DNA from: Ilex aquifolium
Lineage: Eukaryota > Streptophyta > Magnoliopsida > Aquifoliales > Aquifoliaceae
Reading direction: 5' to 3'
Assembly (NCBI GenBank): GCA_951799425.1
Contig: OX637394.1
Location: 11,588,501 to 11,652,500, forward strand
DNA length: 64,000 bases
How positions within the stretch are numbered: the stretch's first letter is position 1; the number at the start of each line of letters is the position of its first letter. This document shows, in pieces, positions 1-12,800 of the stretch. The notes beneath the pieces are model-generated. The model was not told where the DNA came from and made no database searches. It saw only the letters and a list, made by a program, of their open reading frames with translations. The translations under genes were made by a program, and so were the position numbers.

Positions 1-1004
1 TGCTGCTTACATCTTCTGGTTTGACTCATATTTTGTTGCAAGTAAACATGGAAATAGAATCATTAGATCATGTTCAACTAGAATTATAAATAACTGAGGC
101 AAGAAATATAGAAGAAAACAGGTTTTCGGACACTTGCTTTGATTCCCATCCAATAGAAAAGGAAACGGATTCAAGAAAAAAATCAAAAACCACAACCAAC
201 AACACAAGCTTTTATTTAGTTCAGAACAAACCGTATCCCCACAACCTGCCTTTGCTTTCATGTGGCATATGGGATTGATAATGGTGCCACGCATAAACTT
301 GAAGTCTGGAGAATTTTCCACAAGTTGCTACAACAAAAAAGAGCAAGAGGGTGTTTGGGAGAAGGTCTACCCCTCTTGGCCTTTTCTCACCTGAAGGGCT
401 CACATGTGTACTGTTCTCTGTCTACATTAGTTGTTCTTTCCCCCGTTTAATATAAAAAGGTAGTTTTACAACATATTTTGGTGCCCCCTTAAAGGACTTC
501 TAACAAAACTAAGTAGGAAACGACTTCCATGCTAAACTTCCAACATGATATCAACCATCTTGATGTTATGCATGACATTTGAAATCTCCCCTCCTTAAGC
601 CAAAAAATATTTCTCCCAAATTCTCATTCTTAGCAACTCGTCAAACAACTAGTTGCTACATTTGTAAGGTATCTCTATTGCTTGTTTATCAAGCACCGTA
701 CACTCAAACCCCGAAGCTTCAATGCAAGGAAAATGTAGAACACCCTAAAATCGGTGAAAGCCTGTACAACCATGGACTATGGGAGGAGATTGGAGAAGGA
801 AAAATTATTTAGCTGCCTTTGCTTTCAGGTGGCATCTAGAACCGATATGTGATGGTGCCACGCATGAACTTGAAGCCTGGAGAATTCTCCACAAGTTGTT
901 GCAATGCAGATCTTCTTTGTTCGAGAGCTTGAGGCAGACATGCCTTGGATCTAAATGGGGGATCTTTCAAATGATTTATGCAATTTGGAATTATGCCTAT
1001 ATCT
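1..1004. other. Intergenic, with a duplicated ~95-bp segment
   Basis: No gene is recognised here. A segment at about 232-330 recurs, diverged, at about 815-905. Read on the minus strand both copies encode the short string ENSP(D/G)FKFMRGTI, but neither is embedded in a longer credible reading frame. It may be a captured exon piece or part of an old repeat; the family is not recognised. Confidence 0.4.
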
Positions 1005-2792
1005 AAGAAGCATGGACACGGACACATAGACACGACATTTCTGAAAAAATAGGACACAAACAGGTTGGGACACTCTACATATAATTATGTGTTATATAAA
1101 AAATAATATAATTTGTCGCCAATATAGTATCAATGAAATACTATTCATGAAAAATTCAGTACTTTATGTTAAGTAAATATTATGTTTAGTCATTTAGTGT
1201 GAATTTTTAGACTAAAACATCATAATAGTCAAATAATTATATTTTTTTTGTAGACAAACGTGTACCCAAAATATATAGGTTAAATTATTGCTCTCATTTT
1301 CTCAATTCCTCTTGTCTAAAACTTTTATGCATCTTTTACATTTATTATATTATTTTGAGTGGAACTTTAACATGTCTAGTCTTGATAATTATATGTTCTC
1401 ACATAGTATAAGATACTTATTAGTAAAAATTTTAAACTTTATTAGTCAAATGTATATACATGTTTATTATTTAGTAGTAGATACGGTCTAAAGAAGTGTC
1501 GGACACGAGTCTGAAATTAAAATCTTGTCATTTAGTTATAGACACGGATAAAAGAGTATCGGACACGTGTTCGTGAGTGTCTGACCTAGATACTTAACCT
1601 TCTTGAGAGTGTCCGTGGTTCATTGGCCTATATTTTGTGCAAATTAGCACAAAAACATGGTGAAATGCACCAATCTCTCTCTCAACGCAAACTCAAGAAT
1701 ACCAAACCCAATGCCAACCTTTGCCTAAACCCAAGTCCTCCTTCACTTTCATGGTCGCAGTCCTAAATGATACATGTACCACTCATAAATTTTGTACTTT
1801 GACAATACTCCATGAGCACATGCTCCTGGATTAAAAAGAGGGTGCTTAAGAAAAAGGCCAGTCACTCGAGGCCCCTGCATAACCCCGAGGGCTATATGCT
1901 TTTGGCTCTCTTCCTTTGCTAGACATCCATTCCCCACAAGTGTGCATGGCTAACTAGCCACGTTCTAGAAAAGAATTTCATTACCTAATTTGGTCCCTCC
2001 CCAAAGCACCAAGTTTATTACCCATCACGCCCTCGAAAAGAATCAATGCAATGAAACTGATACCAACCCCTGACACCTCATCTACATCCTCTTCTCCACA
2101 TGATTGCTATGAAGCACGGACACTCTCGAGAACGTAACGTATCCGTGTCGGACACGTGTCGTATCCGTGTCGAACACCGACACTCTTCGGACACTCTCGA
2201 ACACATGTCCAATACTCTTTTATCCGTGTCCATAATTAAATGATAAATTTTTTATTTCGGACACGTGTCGGACACTTCTTTGGTGACGTGTCAGACACTT
2301 CTTTAGAACGTGTCTATTACTAAACAATAGACATTTGTTGAAATGTGATTAACAAAGCTTAAAAATTTGAGAACATATAATTATTAATACTAGACATATT
2401 AAAGTTATACTCCAAATATAATAATAAAAACAAAAGATGCATAAAAATTTTAAAAAAGAGAAATTGAGAAAATGAGAGCAATTATTTAAATTATATATTA
2501 GGTACACATTGTCTACAAAAACAAATTGATGATTATTGACTATAATGAGGATGTTTTAGTCTAAAAATTCACACAGATGACTAGACATTAGGTTTTTTTT
2601 ATCATAAAATACTAATTTTTTTATGAATTGTATATCATTATCACTATATTTGCAATAAATTATATAATGTTATATATAAAATATAATTTTTTTGTAGCGT
2701 GTCCGTGTCCTACTTTTTTAAGAAATGTCGTATCGGCGTGTCCGTGTCGTGTCGTATCCATGTCCCGTGTCCGTGTCCATGCTTCTTAGCAT
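1005..2792. mobile_element. Foldback transposon with ~620-690 bp inverted arms
   Basis: The left arm starts at CTAAGAAGCATGGACAC and the right arm ends with its exact reverse complement. The arms (about 1005-1620 and 2105-2792) stay alignable along their length, including AT-rich interiors and repeated GTGTCCGTGTCGGACACGTG words, with visible divergence. The roughly 480-bp centre has no recognised gene; a 62-codon minus-strand frame there has no family. No clear target-site duplication is visible, so the superfamily is uncertain (Mutator-like foldback or another long-TIR MITE). Confidence 0.7.
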
Positions 2793-3820
2793 GATTGTTA
2801 GCTATTTCTTAGTATTTTCCAAATAACAATCTGCTGACACATTCCAATTCAAAGTTTCTGGTGCCAGTTCTTATTGTCCTACTCGTCTCCCAATTCTTTG
2901 CTTGTATCATGCTTTGTTGCAAATAAGGAAACCCAAGGCTTTCCCCACCTTAAATGCTTGGGTAGCTCACATGTAGGCCTTTCCTCGGAGTACAATTCTA
3001 TGTACAGTCAATATCCACCATATCCATGAAAAAGAACTGATGTTGGTGATTTTGCTACCGCCGAGAAAATTATCACGTCACCACTAGTATACCACATGTT
3101 ATTTTCCAAACAATCCTGATCATAGGAGAAGAAAAGAAAATGATAGATTGAGCTTGTTATCCAAGCTAATTAGGGAAGCTTCACTGTGCTGTATCATCCA
3201 GTTATGAGCTGGTGTTCTTAACGGAATTATGGCGAATTGACAGTCTTTGGCTGGTTCATAAGAAGAATTCCCATAACTTCAGAGCCAAAAATCAAAATTC
3301 AATGTATAGTAAAAGTTTGGAATCAATGCATGCATTTAAATGGCCATGACATTGTTGCCATCTGCTAGAAAATTTATATTGATCGTTGTTTCAATCACAG
3401 GGGAGCAATTTAGCACTTTCTAATGGGTTTCTAAAAAACACCATTTTGATTTATTAATTTGAAGAGAAATCCATTTTGATATTTGTGTTGCCTTTAGGTA
3501 GGCCTAGTTCTGTTAGTGCGTTCAGGATGGCATATATCGTGGAGTCCCTAGCATTTCTGGCCAAACAAAGGGATGAGCTTCCGCACTAATGACACCAGTG
3601 GTGGCCCAGTGATTGCTTTGCGATTCTGCCAACCACATTTCAATTACTTTTCTCTATGCTATCAGAACAACCACTCTCTTCATCGGACAAAATTTATTTT
3701 GTTGTTATATAAACTACAACTGAGCTCTTAACCACAAAAATCACTGTGCTGTATATAGTGGACACTCGTAATCATATCTATCGGAGATGAATATTTTTTT
3801 ATCGAGCAGGCTGGATGACA
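2793..3820. other. Intergenic, no gene seen
   Basis: AT-rich DNA without a supported gene. If the ABCG-like fragment to the right were intact, its third exon would be expected on the minus strand in this interval; no matching coding signal was found. Confidence 0.4.
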
Positions 3821-3880
3821 TCAATTGAACTCATGAAACAAACGAATTTCGTAGTAAAATGACAGGTAACACTGCATACC

Positions 3881-4693
3881 TTTTGTCTTTCTGATGCAAT
3901 TGGATAAAAATTCCGTGTTGGTCGAGAAATTAAACGTCGCATCCCACTCACCATCCCTGCAAAAACAACAAATCAAAACTTCACTTTGAACAACCACCCC
4001 ATGAAACATCAAAACCTCACTATACATATATAAATATACGTATATATATCACAGATACATATAGTGTAGTGAAATACTTACACGTCTTGGATACAAAAAC
4101 CCAGCTCTCTGGAGATATCGTCTTTGAATATTAAGGTAAAATTACTAAATCGACTATAAAACGCCTGGGTGAAGAGATTGAGCGCGGCGGGATTACTCGA
4201 TTGAGATAAGTCCAGATCATCATCGGCGGCACAATTTACGTGCCCGAGTACACTCAATCCAATGACCGCGACAAAGATTGTGAGAGAGAGGAATTTAGGC
4301 GCATTGCTGACAAGAAGGAACCCCAAATTAATTGACTGAAGATGAGGCATCCCCATCACATTCGTCGTGTGCAGGCCTTCCCTCCAAACGAAGTTCAAAC
4401 CACGCCGGAGAGAGAGAGAAGCGAATTGAAAACCGGCCAAAATCTCATTTACCAAACAAAACTTACAATACAGAATTCAGAAACCAGCCACTTGCATTTC
4501 AGAAAATCTAACATTTCTTATGTATGTATAAACACAACATGGAAATGTAGCAGCAGCCCCTTAAATTTTAGAACAATCAATTGGCTACGTACTCAATCCA
4601 ATGACCGCGACAAAGATTGTGAGAGAGAGGAATTTAGGCGCATTGCTGACATTCTTCTCGACGATCATTTCGATCATCCAAAACGCTTTTTTT
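3881..4693 (-). pseudogene. 5' fragment of an ABCG24/28-like half-transporter
   Basis: Two minus-strand coding pieces match my memory of the luminal N-terminal region of plant ABCG24/ABCG28-type half-size ABC transporters. The first piece has a hydrophobic signal-like segment (APKFLSLTIFVAVIGLS), then an acidic stretch and AALNLFTQAFYSRFSNFT, ending at 4074 before a strong GTAAGT donor. The second piece, 3881-3956, follows a TTGCAG acceptor and reads DGEWDATFNFSTNTEFLSNC, then IRKTKG to a GTATGC donor. The join is in frame. No later exons (cysteine-rich domain, ATP-binding cassette, membrane domain) were found down to position 1. A 61-bp direct repeat (4252-4312 and 4591-4651) duplicates the signal segment and disrupts exon 1. 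The most likely start is the methionine around 4684, before IEMIVEKNVSNAP. Either this is a truncated relic or the remaining exons lie beyond the left edge across an intron of at least 3.8 kb. Confidence 0.6.
4252..4651. repeat. 61-bp direct repeat flanking ~280 bp
   Basis: The block running from ACTCAATCCAATGACCGCG to GCGCATTGCTGACA occurs at 4252-4312 and again at 4591-4651, essentially identical. It falls inside the signal-peptide coding region of the ABCG-like fragment. It looks like a recent local duplication of about 340 bp. Confidence 0.85.
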
Positions 4694-5029
4694 TTTCGGA
4701 TTTGTGAGATCAAGTTGAAGAACGATTGATTGTAAAGAAAGAAAGAAACAAAAAAAAAAAAAAAAGAGTTAGGGTTTGGTTGGAACGGACAGGGAATGTG
4801 GTGGTTTTTCGGAGGAAGAAATGGCGGAGAGATGAAGTAGGAGAGGAGAGAGAAGTTTATAAATATGAGTAGCTGTGCTAATGACATGTAATTCTGTGGT
4901 TTTTGGACCGTTGGATTAAATTCGAAATTTGCGCGCAGTTGATGAAACAAACGGTAAACTAATGCAAAGATCTGATTATTGGGAGCGGGTCGGCCCGACC
5001 CTGTAATGGGAAACAATTAGGTAGGACTG

Positions 5030-6438
5030 TTAATCAAGCCAAACTTGAACATTATTTAAGGCTCGTTTACGTGTTAATTGTTAAACGAGCCAGCTCGTTT
5101 ATGTGTAAATTAGGCTTGACAAAAGCTCGAATTCAGCTCGATTAACAGCCCTACAATTAGGCGGTCAATATATTTGATTTCAATCCGAATTTGAATATAT
5201 TTAAGTGGATATGGATTAGATTTCAATTCATTAATCTGATTCGATCCGATCCGATCCGATTAGAGTTGTTTAAACAGATTCGAATATGAATATATAATAA
5301 TCCGATCCAAATATATATATATAATAAAGTAGTTTACAATTCAAATCTCAAAAAATAAACAAAATGACTTTTATTTTTCGCGATTCAGATCGCTTTAAAT
5401 TTTACTTTAAAGTTAATCTAATGGCTAATATTAACATCCTAAATTTAATAGGAAAACTAGGGTCTTAAGAGTGTGTTTGAAGTTACTTTTTAAAAATTCT
5501 TCTAGAAATTATTTCTCATAAGTATTATATAAAAAAATAATAATAATATTTGAAACCGCCCCACCACTACCTCTACCACCACCACCCCCACTACCTCTAC
5601 CACCACCACTGCCGCCGCCGCCACCACCACCGTCGCCGCTGCCCCCACCGCCGCCACCACCGTCGCCACCACTACCGCATTCGTCGCCGCCATCACCACC
5701 ACCGTCGTCGCCACCGCCACCACCCCCGTTGCCGCCACCACCACCACGGTCATTGTCACCCACCACCTCTCACCCCCACTACAACCGATGCTTAAATTCA
5801 TTTATCTCTCATCTATGTTTGTGATTTGATTTTAGATATGAATATAAATATGTTTATTATTTACCTTTTTTTTTTATGTTGTGCCTTCAGACGCAGACAA
5901 TAACTAGTATATATATATATATGCTGACTCAAATATATAATGTAAATAAATATCAGACATATATTATATTTATACGAAAAAACAAGTAAAAATTGAATAA
6001 ATATCACAATGTAAAACCTGTTTTTCTCAATTTTATTTTGTTTCCGTCTCTTGTTTAGTTTTCCTAGGGGCTTTCACTTTAATTTTTCATTTTTCCTCCT
6101 CTTTTACTTCATTGTCTAAATTTTTATTAATTTTTTTTTAGTGTACATATACTTTTTGTGATAATCAAATTAAAACGAATTTTGGATTGAGTATCCAAAA
6201 ATTAATAGATTTGGACATAGATTGAATTTTTTAAATTCGTCGGATAATCAAATTAAATCGAATCGACAAAAATTTAATTGAGTTCGAATTCGAATATAGG
6301 ATAATTCAGTCCATATCCAATACATTGATAGGCCTAAAAAAATGGCTCTAGACTGGTCATGGGCTGGGCCAGCATGTTCAACCCACAAATCTCGTCCCAA
6401 GGCCGGATCACTTGCCCACGTGTTAGTTATCCATTGAA
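5030..6438. other. Repeat-rich intergenic DNA with a CCA/CCG array
   Basis: No gene. A short inverted piece built on CTCGTTTA words lies at about 5040-5150. GATCC-rich direct repeats lie near 5240-5260. A degenerate (CCA/CCG)n array covers 5555-5780; its translated open frames are poly-His/Arg or poly-Gly and are not credible proteins. A Helitron-like 3' end lies at about 5879-5907. Confidence 0.6.
5879..5907 (+). mobile_element. Decayed Helitron 3' terminus
   Basis: The stretch TGCCTTCAGACGCAGACAAT followed by AACTAG-T resembles the 3' end of the large Helitron at 15885 (same loop, same CTAG-T finish), but the hairpin stem is imperfect. No matching 5' TC end was located upstream, so its extent is unknown. 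Confidence 0.4.
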
Positions 6439-6689
6439 TCTATAATATAAAACAGAGCAGCTTCAACATCCAACGATCTCAAATCAATTCATTCATCCAA
6501 CAGCCACTAATTCTTCTTTCATTCCCCCCCCCCCCAACCCAAATTCATCTTTTTTTACTCATTATTTTTCAAAATCAGGCCATTCATCTGTCAGAGATGC
6601 AGCCTCCCCCTACATCTCTTTTTTTTTTTTTTTTTCAGACCTCTCTCAAGTCTCTATTTCATTGCTGTTTCTTTTTTTTTTTTTCACCG

Positions 6690-6691
6690 TC

Positions 6692-6724
<33 letters not shown>
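6690..6724. repeat. (TC)n microsatellite
   Basis: Dinucleotide run within a longer CT-rich stretch (6600-6890) that also contains T homopolymers. The frames translated here are serine/leucine-rich artefacts. Confidence 0.85.
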
Positions 6725-6728
<4 letters not shown>

Positions 6729-7268
6729 TGTGTAGGATCTCCTCCTCCTTCACTCTCATCTCACCCTTCTCCCAGATGCCACACTCTAGCCAGCCACGAG
6801 CGACGACCACTGACGTCACCTACCTCTTATTCTCTCATAACCTCTCTCTCCTTCTGACACTCTCTCTCTTTCTCTCTCTGCCCTTCACCCACACTTGAAA
6901 TCACTCTGCATCTCTGCCGAAAATCAACCATGCACGCCTCTTCATCTTAGCCCTAAATCTCTAATCTCACGCCCTAAGCTGTGGATAGCTAGCTAACAAC
7001 CAATGAACTCTCACCAAATACTCCGGCGACCATTAATCAGTGAACCTCCAGCCCTACCAGCCCCCCTATGCCATCAAAGTATGTCTATTCTATCTCTCTA
7101 CCCCCCTCTACGCAACGCATTGAGGGTCTTACTGAGCTGGGTTTAGAGTAGTGGGGGTTTGTTGAAATGTTTACTGAGCTGGGTTAGCATGCATATGAAA
7201 TGTTTGTTGAAATGCCTGTGGGAAATATCTTATTCATATTTTACCCAGCATCTTTCTTTTGTTGTATG

Positions 7269-9799
7269 TGTGACGCCCCAAAATCCGGGGGTCCTGTATT
7301 AACCGTTGACAACCCATCAACCCGCGGAAATACCCGTGGATGTCGCTTAACCCGACACCACATCAATAACATCCCTAAACCGAGGTTATAATCCACAATG
7401 AAAATTCGGTTCAACATTCAGTTGATCCAACCCCAGTCCAACTCCCCATGATTCATATCCCATTAGGGTCCAATTTGATCATTGGAGGGAAGGAAAAACA
7501 TAGCCCAAAGGCTTGACAAAGAAAACAAAAATAAAAAAAAAATTCTGAGTTTTGGAGGGTGTACCGGTACGCGTACCGGTACGCTGTACCCACTGGACAT
7601 CGGCGTACCGGTACGCTCTGTCTTCTGTCTGTCTACGTACCGGTACGCATACCGGTACGATTTTGCCAGTTTTGCCTTTTTCCTTTGTTTTTCACTTCCA
7701 ATCCATTCTAATACATTCCTAAACTCATCCAACACACGTATAATACGATTTTTCATATAATACACAACTTATACAAATTCCATTACATTTAATTCCATAA
7801 TTTACACATCAAAATGGAATTTATACAAAAATTTTTACAAAAACTCTAACTAAGGCCACAAGCCGGCCCCCTTCATTCTTGATGCTCTCCAAGTGAGCCA
7901 TCCGCCAGTGTAAACCCCACACCTGAAATGTTTCCCGTATAGGGTGAGCACAATGCCCAGTAGAGATAAACCTATAGAGGTTACTCTTCCCCTAGATGCA
8001 CATGCTCATGTAATCTTCACATAAACATATAACTAAACATTTCTCATACTTATGCATTCTATGATGGAATGCAACAATGCTATGCCATGGAATGAAGTGA
8101 CACTCACCCATGCGTTTCAACCCGAGTCCTCACCGACTCACACAACACAATGCAACGCCAAAGTGTAATGCAACCCGTCTATTGACAGAAAAATCCTTCC
8201 AATGATCGTTATGAAACCCGATCATTATTGGAATCTACCCATTGAATGGGTGTTTTTTTATACAACAGAATCTTGTGTCTTCCTGGGCAACGGATTTTGG
8301 AATTTCACCCCGGCTCCGTGGGCATGCCACTTTTCTGGAATTTCACCACCGGCAAAGTGACTGAACCAAGTGGTTCCGGGTTTTTCACCCGAGGGAGTGT
8401 CTAGCCCTACTTGCTTTACCCGACACAAGTTTTCCTTATGCAATGCAACCGTGCAACTCAGTCGGATCTTTGATCCCGACTTTCCCGAGCTCACATACCA
8501 AGCACCAAACAAGGTGTTGATTAAATCTATGCATCTCCCACACACCAACACTCATGCAATTGCCCCATGAATGTGATGCCATGAACATGCTCCATGTACA
8601 ATGGTGTAAAATGAGCAATATATCCACATACCATGGAATTTAGATCATAAGCATATAATTTCCTTACATCATCGTAACTTCATGGCAATTATATCAAGTG
8701 CATATAACTACCAATATCATATTCATGTCAACTTATCAAAGTCATGTCTTGGCAACATAGAGTATAAATTTAATCATCTCTACACATAAACATGTTATCA
8801 CAATAACATTGAAAGAATCTCATTTCATCAACCAAGGCATTTAACATATTTTCTCATTTTAAGCAAAGCAACAACTTCCAACACACAAGGCATTGCCTTC
8901 AATATCACCAAGTTTTATAGTGAATCACATATAACTTCCACATATCAAAATTTAGCTAGCCACAAGCCTAAGTCAATTTCATGCTCACCTTTTCATTCTC
9001 ATAACGATAAACACATGTATACATCATTACACATGCATATATATATATATCCTTAATCTAGCTACACCTAGGGTAGAATGATCCAAGATAGGAATAACCC
9101 CTACCTCTATAGAAGTGTAAACAACCTCTATGCACCAAAACAAGCCCAAAAGCTTTGGTTTCCAAAATTTCTCCCTTTGAACATTCGGTGAAACACCTTG
9201 TTTTTGGTACGTAGTCGAAGCCCTCGTCGAGAGGATCGACTTTAACTCTTGGCTCGACGGATTCCGAGCGACGGAAGTCCGGGAATCGACGGAGAAAGCT
9301 TGAAGAAAATCAATTTCCTCTCTTTTCTCTCTCTTCTCTCTCTCTTGGCCGGCCAAACAAAGACACAAGTGGGCAAAAATCTGATTTTCTGAGATATTTA
9401 CCCCTATTTATAGTTTTAAATACTCGGCCCACGTCGCGCCACGTGTCTCTCGCTTAATCGGGTCCGATTTCGTCCCGAAACGATTTATTTGATCCCGGTT
9501 TAAGTTCAAATTAATTTTATTTGAACTTTAACTTAATTTTAAGGAAATTTTATAAAATTTATTTATGGGGACGTTCGTGAGGTAAATCGCCACGCAGTCG
9601 CCTCGAACGACGTGCAAAATCTGACTATCTCGGAATTCGACGAAATTTGACAAGGTGACTCGTTTCCGCGATACGAATCCAACAGAGAACTCCGTTTTCT
9701 CATCCGGGGTCTAGAACATGAGTATTTTAAATACGCATTATAGTGGCAAATTACTATTTTGCCCTTTGTGGAAAAAGTTCAAATTTCCCGGGTTTTACA
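7269..9799 (+). mobile_element. Solo LTR, 2531 bp, nested in the Helitron
   Basis: The element begins TGTGACGCCCCAAAATCCGG and ends CCCGGGTTTTACA, the TG...CA boundaries of LTRs. It is flanked by a perfect 5-bp target duplication, GTATG, at 7264-7268 and 9800-9804. No gag-pol coding region lies inside and no second LTR adjoins, so it is best read as a solo LTR left by recombination between two LTRs. A Ty3/gypsy-type source is likely from length and ends, but the clade is not assigned. A cluster of GTACCGGTAC palindromes lies near its left end. Strand is arbitrary. Confidence 0.85.
7561..7658. repeat. Cluster of five GTACCGGTAC palindromes
   Basis: The 10-bp perfect palindrome GTACCGGTAC occurs at 7561, 7573, 7604 and 7637, with a one-base variant (ATACCGGTAC) at 7649. 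All lie within about 100 bp in the left part of the solo LTR. The role is unknown; a protein-binding array or a hairpin-forming region is possible. Confidence 0.9.
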
Positions 9800-9804
9800 G
9801 TATG

Positions 9805-12800
9805 TCCCTTTAAATGTGTGGAAAAGAACTATTTGCCATAAGAACAATTGATTCTGCAGCACGTGTAGGTGTCCTGTGGGAAACCGATGTGATGTGCTCA
9901 CACTTGAGATTTGAGCATGCACTCCGACTGATGTGCACAGAAAAGCCAAGTTCTTTGTTTTTTTCCTTTTTCTATTGTAATGAGCCAGGGTGAATTTGTC
10001 AAGAACGTAATGAGTATGGTGGGTTTTCTACTGTTTGCCCCCCAAATTTGACTTCGACATCTATTTATCCGGAAATGTACAGGAATGGGAGCTTTTTAGA
10101 AAAGGATGATTTGATTTCCCTAGCTTTTTAGAAAAGAAGAGCTTTTTAGAAAACAAATACTTGAGTTGTATGGTCCCCTAGCCTCTGCTTCTGGTAAAAA
10201 TCCTTATGACAGGGAGTTAAGAGTCCATAGAGTCCTTTTTCGATTGGCTTTATCCTATCGAATCAAGGAGGGGCAGCGGGGATCAGATGAGATAGAAGGA
10301 GTCAGAGAATCGGATATGTCCTTTTTAAGTCATTTTACACTTTGCTTTCTGCACAGGACACAGTCCATTCCCTTGGAATTCCATTTGGTATATGAAGGAT
10401 CTATGGCTTAACTTTGCTTGGGAACCAACTTGTGATCAATCCCATTCCTGTACTTGGAGGAAAGGATGAAGATTTATGTCAATCTTAGTGTCTTATGTGC
10501 AAAGAGGCATAGAGCGAAAAAAGTAAAAAGCAAATTACCGTTTGCCTAAAGCATTGTAAAAGTACGCTTTCATCACATTTTGGATTGGTAGGGGGGGAGG
10601 GGGGTAATGCTGAATTCCTTGAGGAAATTGACGGAAGGATGGTACTTTCCCAACAAGAGGAGGAGGGGGACAGGATTTGGAATGTGGTTCTTGCGTTGGT
10701 GCATTTGGCCAGCACAGAACTCAAGAGCTTTCGAGGGAGTGGAGCAGTCTTTTTTGAACTATTTTTTGTCAATGTATAGGTATATTCAGGACCTTATGAT
10801 TCACAATTTCAAGTTTGATTTCATCATGTTATTTTATTCAGTGAAATTTTGAAAGAGAAAAAAGCTTGGTATTTGTATAAGAAAGATTCATTGAGTCTAT
10901 TTATTTTGGGATTGGCAACTGGCATGGATTTCATTTGCCAGCATTTCTCGAGTCAAAAGTTCTTTAGTCCATTATTATGGAGGCTCATATGCAAGATAAT
11001 AGCCAACACCACCATGAGCGTATATTTAATTGATGGAATGAGAGTTACTCACACCTGGTATAAAAAAGATGAGCATGAGAGCCACATCCAATTAACATAT
11101 TATTGATTGCCCAAACATCACGCCCTTTTTCCCAATGAACAAACTACCATAATTATGTGACTTTAATTGTTTTTCATTATCAATTGTTTTTTTCCAAGTC
11201 GCTGTTTTGTTTTTACATAATTTGTGTTTTATGTGATATGGATATGCTTTGTTTTTGTCATCTTTGGTATTACAACAGTTTTGGTGCACACCAAATTTTT
11301 TGTCCATTTCTCCATAGCTCTGATGCTCATAATTTTAAGACCATAGTGGATACTCATTCACAAGTTTTTGCTTTGAGTTATTTTATTTTATTTTTTTTGT
11401 ATTGTGGAATTAATTTTTAATATAGTGGGATTAATTTTTAAAAATAGTGGGATTAATTTTTCAGACACCAAAACAAGTGAATGTGGCATGTTCTGGTGTT
11501 AAGCAAGTTAATGCATTGTGTCAGAACAGTTGATCATTTTTTCATTCTCTTTGAGTTTATTGTTAGCAAGCATGTACTTTTACGGTCCCATTACTGTAAT
11601 TTGATATGCTTTCACAACAACGACATGATCGTCAGTGTTGAGTTTTTATTTTCTTGGTGTTTTGGGCTTCTTCTTTTGTTTATATTTATTGAATTTTTTA
11701 TTGCTTTTTAATTTATGGCTACTTTGCTTTTCTTTTATTTGTCATGTTATAGGAAGCATGTGGATTTGGCTGTGGACTGTGGTTGTGGACTGTAGTCAAT
11801 ATCTCCCAGTCTCGGGTAACTCTCTCCCCCTATTTCTCTCATGCAAACAACACACATGCAAATGGGGGTCTTACGAGTGTGGGATAGAAGTAATTTGAGA
11901 GATTGGTTTGGTGGTGGTCATGTTTGATGTGCATATAGAGGTGGATGGTTGATGGTAGGTGGTTGTGTCAATTATGTGATTTGGTGGGTCTATAATGGTG
12001 GTGTTGGGTATATAGTGTAACTGTGTAAAACAGTCATGTTTCAAGAATTAGATGTTTTGTTTTGATTTCTTATGCTTTTTGTATGTTTTTTTGGTTTGAT
12101 TAGAATGTCTTAAATTTGTAGTACATTGTATAATGTTCCACATTAGGTCATCAAGTTGATTTTTTTGGTTCTTTTACTCCTTTAGATTGAACTTCTTGAA
12201 AAAGGAATTGGAACCATATCAAGTTTAAATTATAATTTTTAAATTGAGTTGGTGACTGAGTGGACTGATTATTATTCTTAGTATGGTTATTGACAATCTT
12301 ATTTTTCTTTCTTCGGTGGAAGGGTGTCTATGGTTTTGTGAAAGGTGTTACATGTTACCATTTTTTGCTTTTGAGTTATATAGACATGAGTCTAAGCAAA
12401 GTTTCATTTTAGATGTAAAGGATTATATAATGAGATGATTCTAAATTTGATTTTATGCTTAGAAAATTATATTTTTAGATGTTTTTGATTTGGGTTGTTA
12501 TTTTAACCTACATTAATTTTGTATATAGGTTGATATATTTTTGGTGTCCTCTTTTGATGATTGTTTTGTTTACCATAAGATAGTGCCTTTGGAGACGGAC
12601 ATTTCTTCTAATAGCATAGGTTTGCAAATCCCTCTGAGTTGACTTTTGGGTAAATCTTTTTGGGCGCTACTATGAGTTCTAATTAACCATATAGTTTTAA
12701 ACATATTAATTTTTGTATCTATGATCAATATTCAATTTGTTAAAATTGAACAGTACCTTCAGACACGAGTTGTCGTTATATACCCACAAAGAGAGTGTCA

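Noticed and set aside
5502..5801. Glycine-rich or poly-Val/Ala protein
   Set aside because: Translation of a degenerate trinucleotide array open in three frames, with no signal peptide or conserved domain.
8258..9368. Short frames inside the solo LTR
   Set aside because: No retroelement domain; LTR interiors are noncoding and the frames are short and overlap on both strands.
10166..11106. Captured gene in the Helitron
   Set aside because: Open frames of 64-95 codons show no recognised family, no conserved motif and no convincing splice structure.
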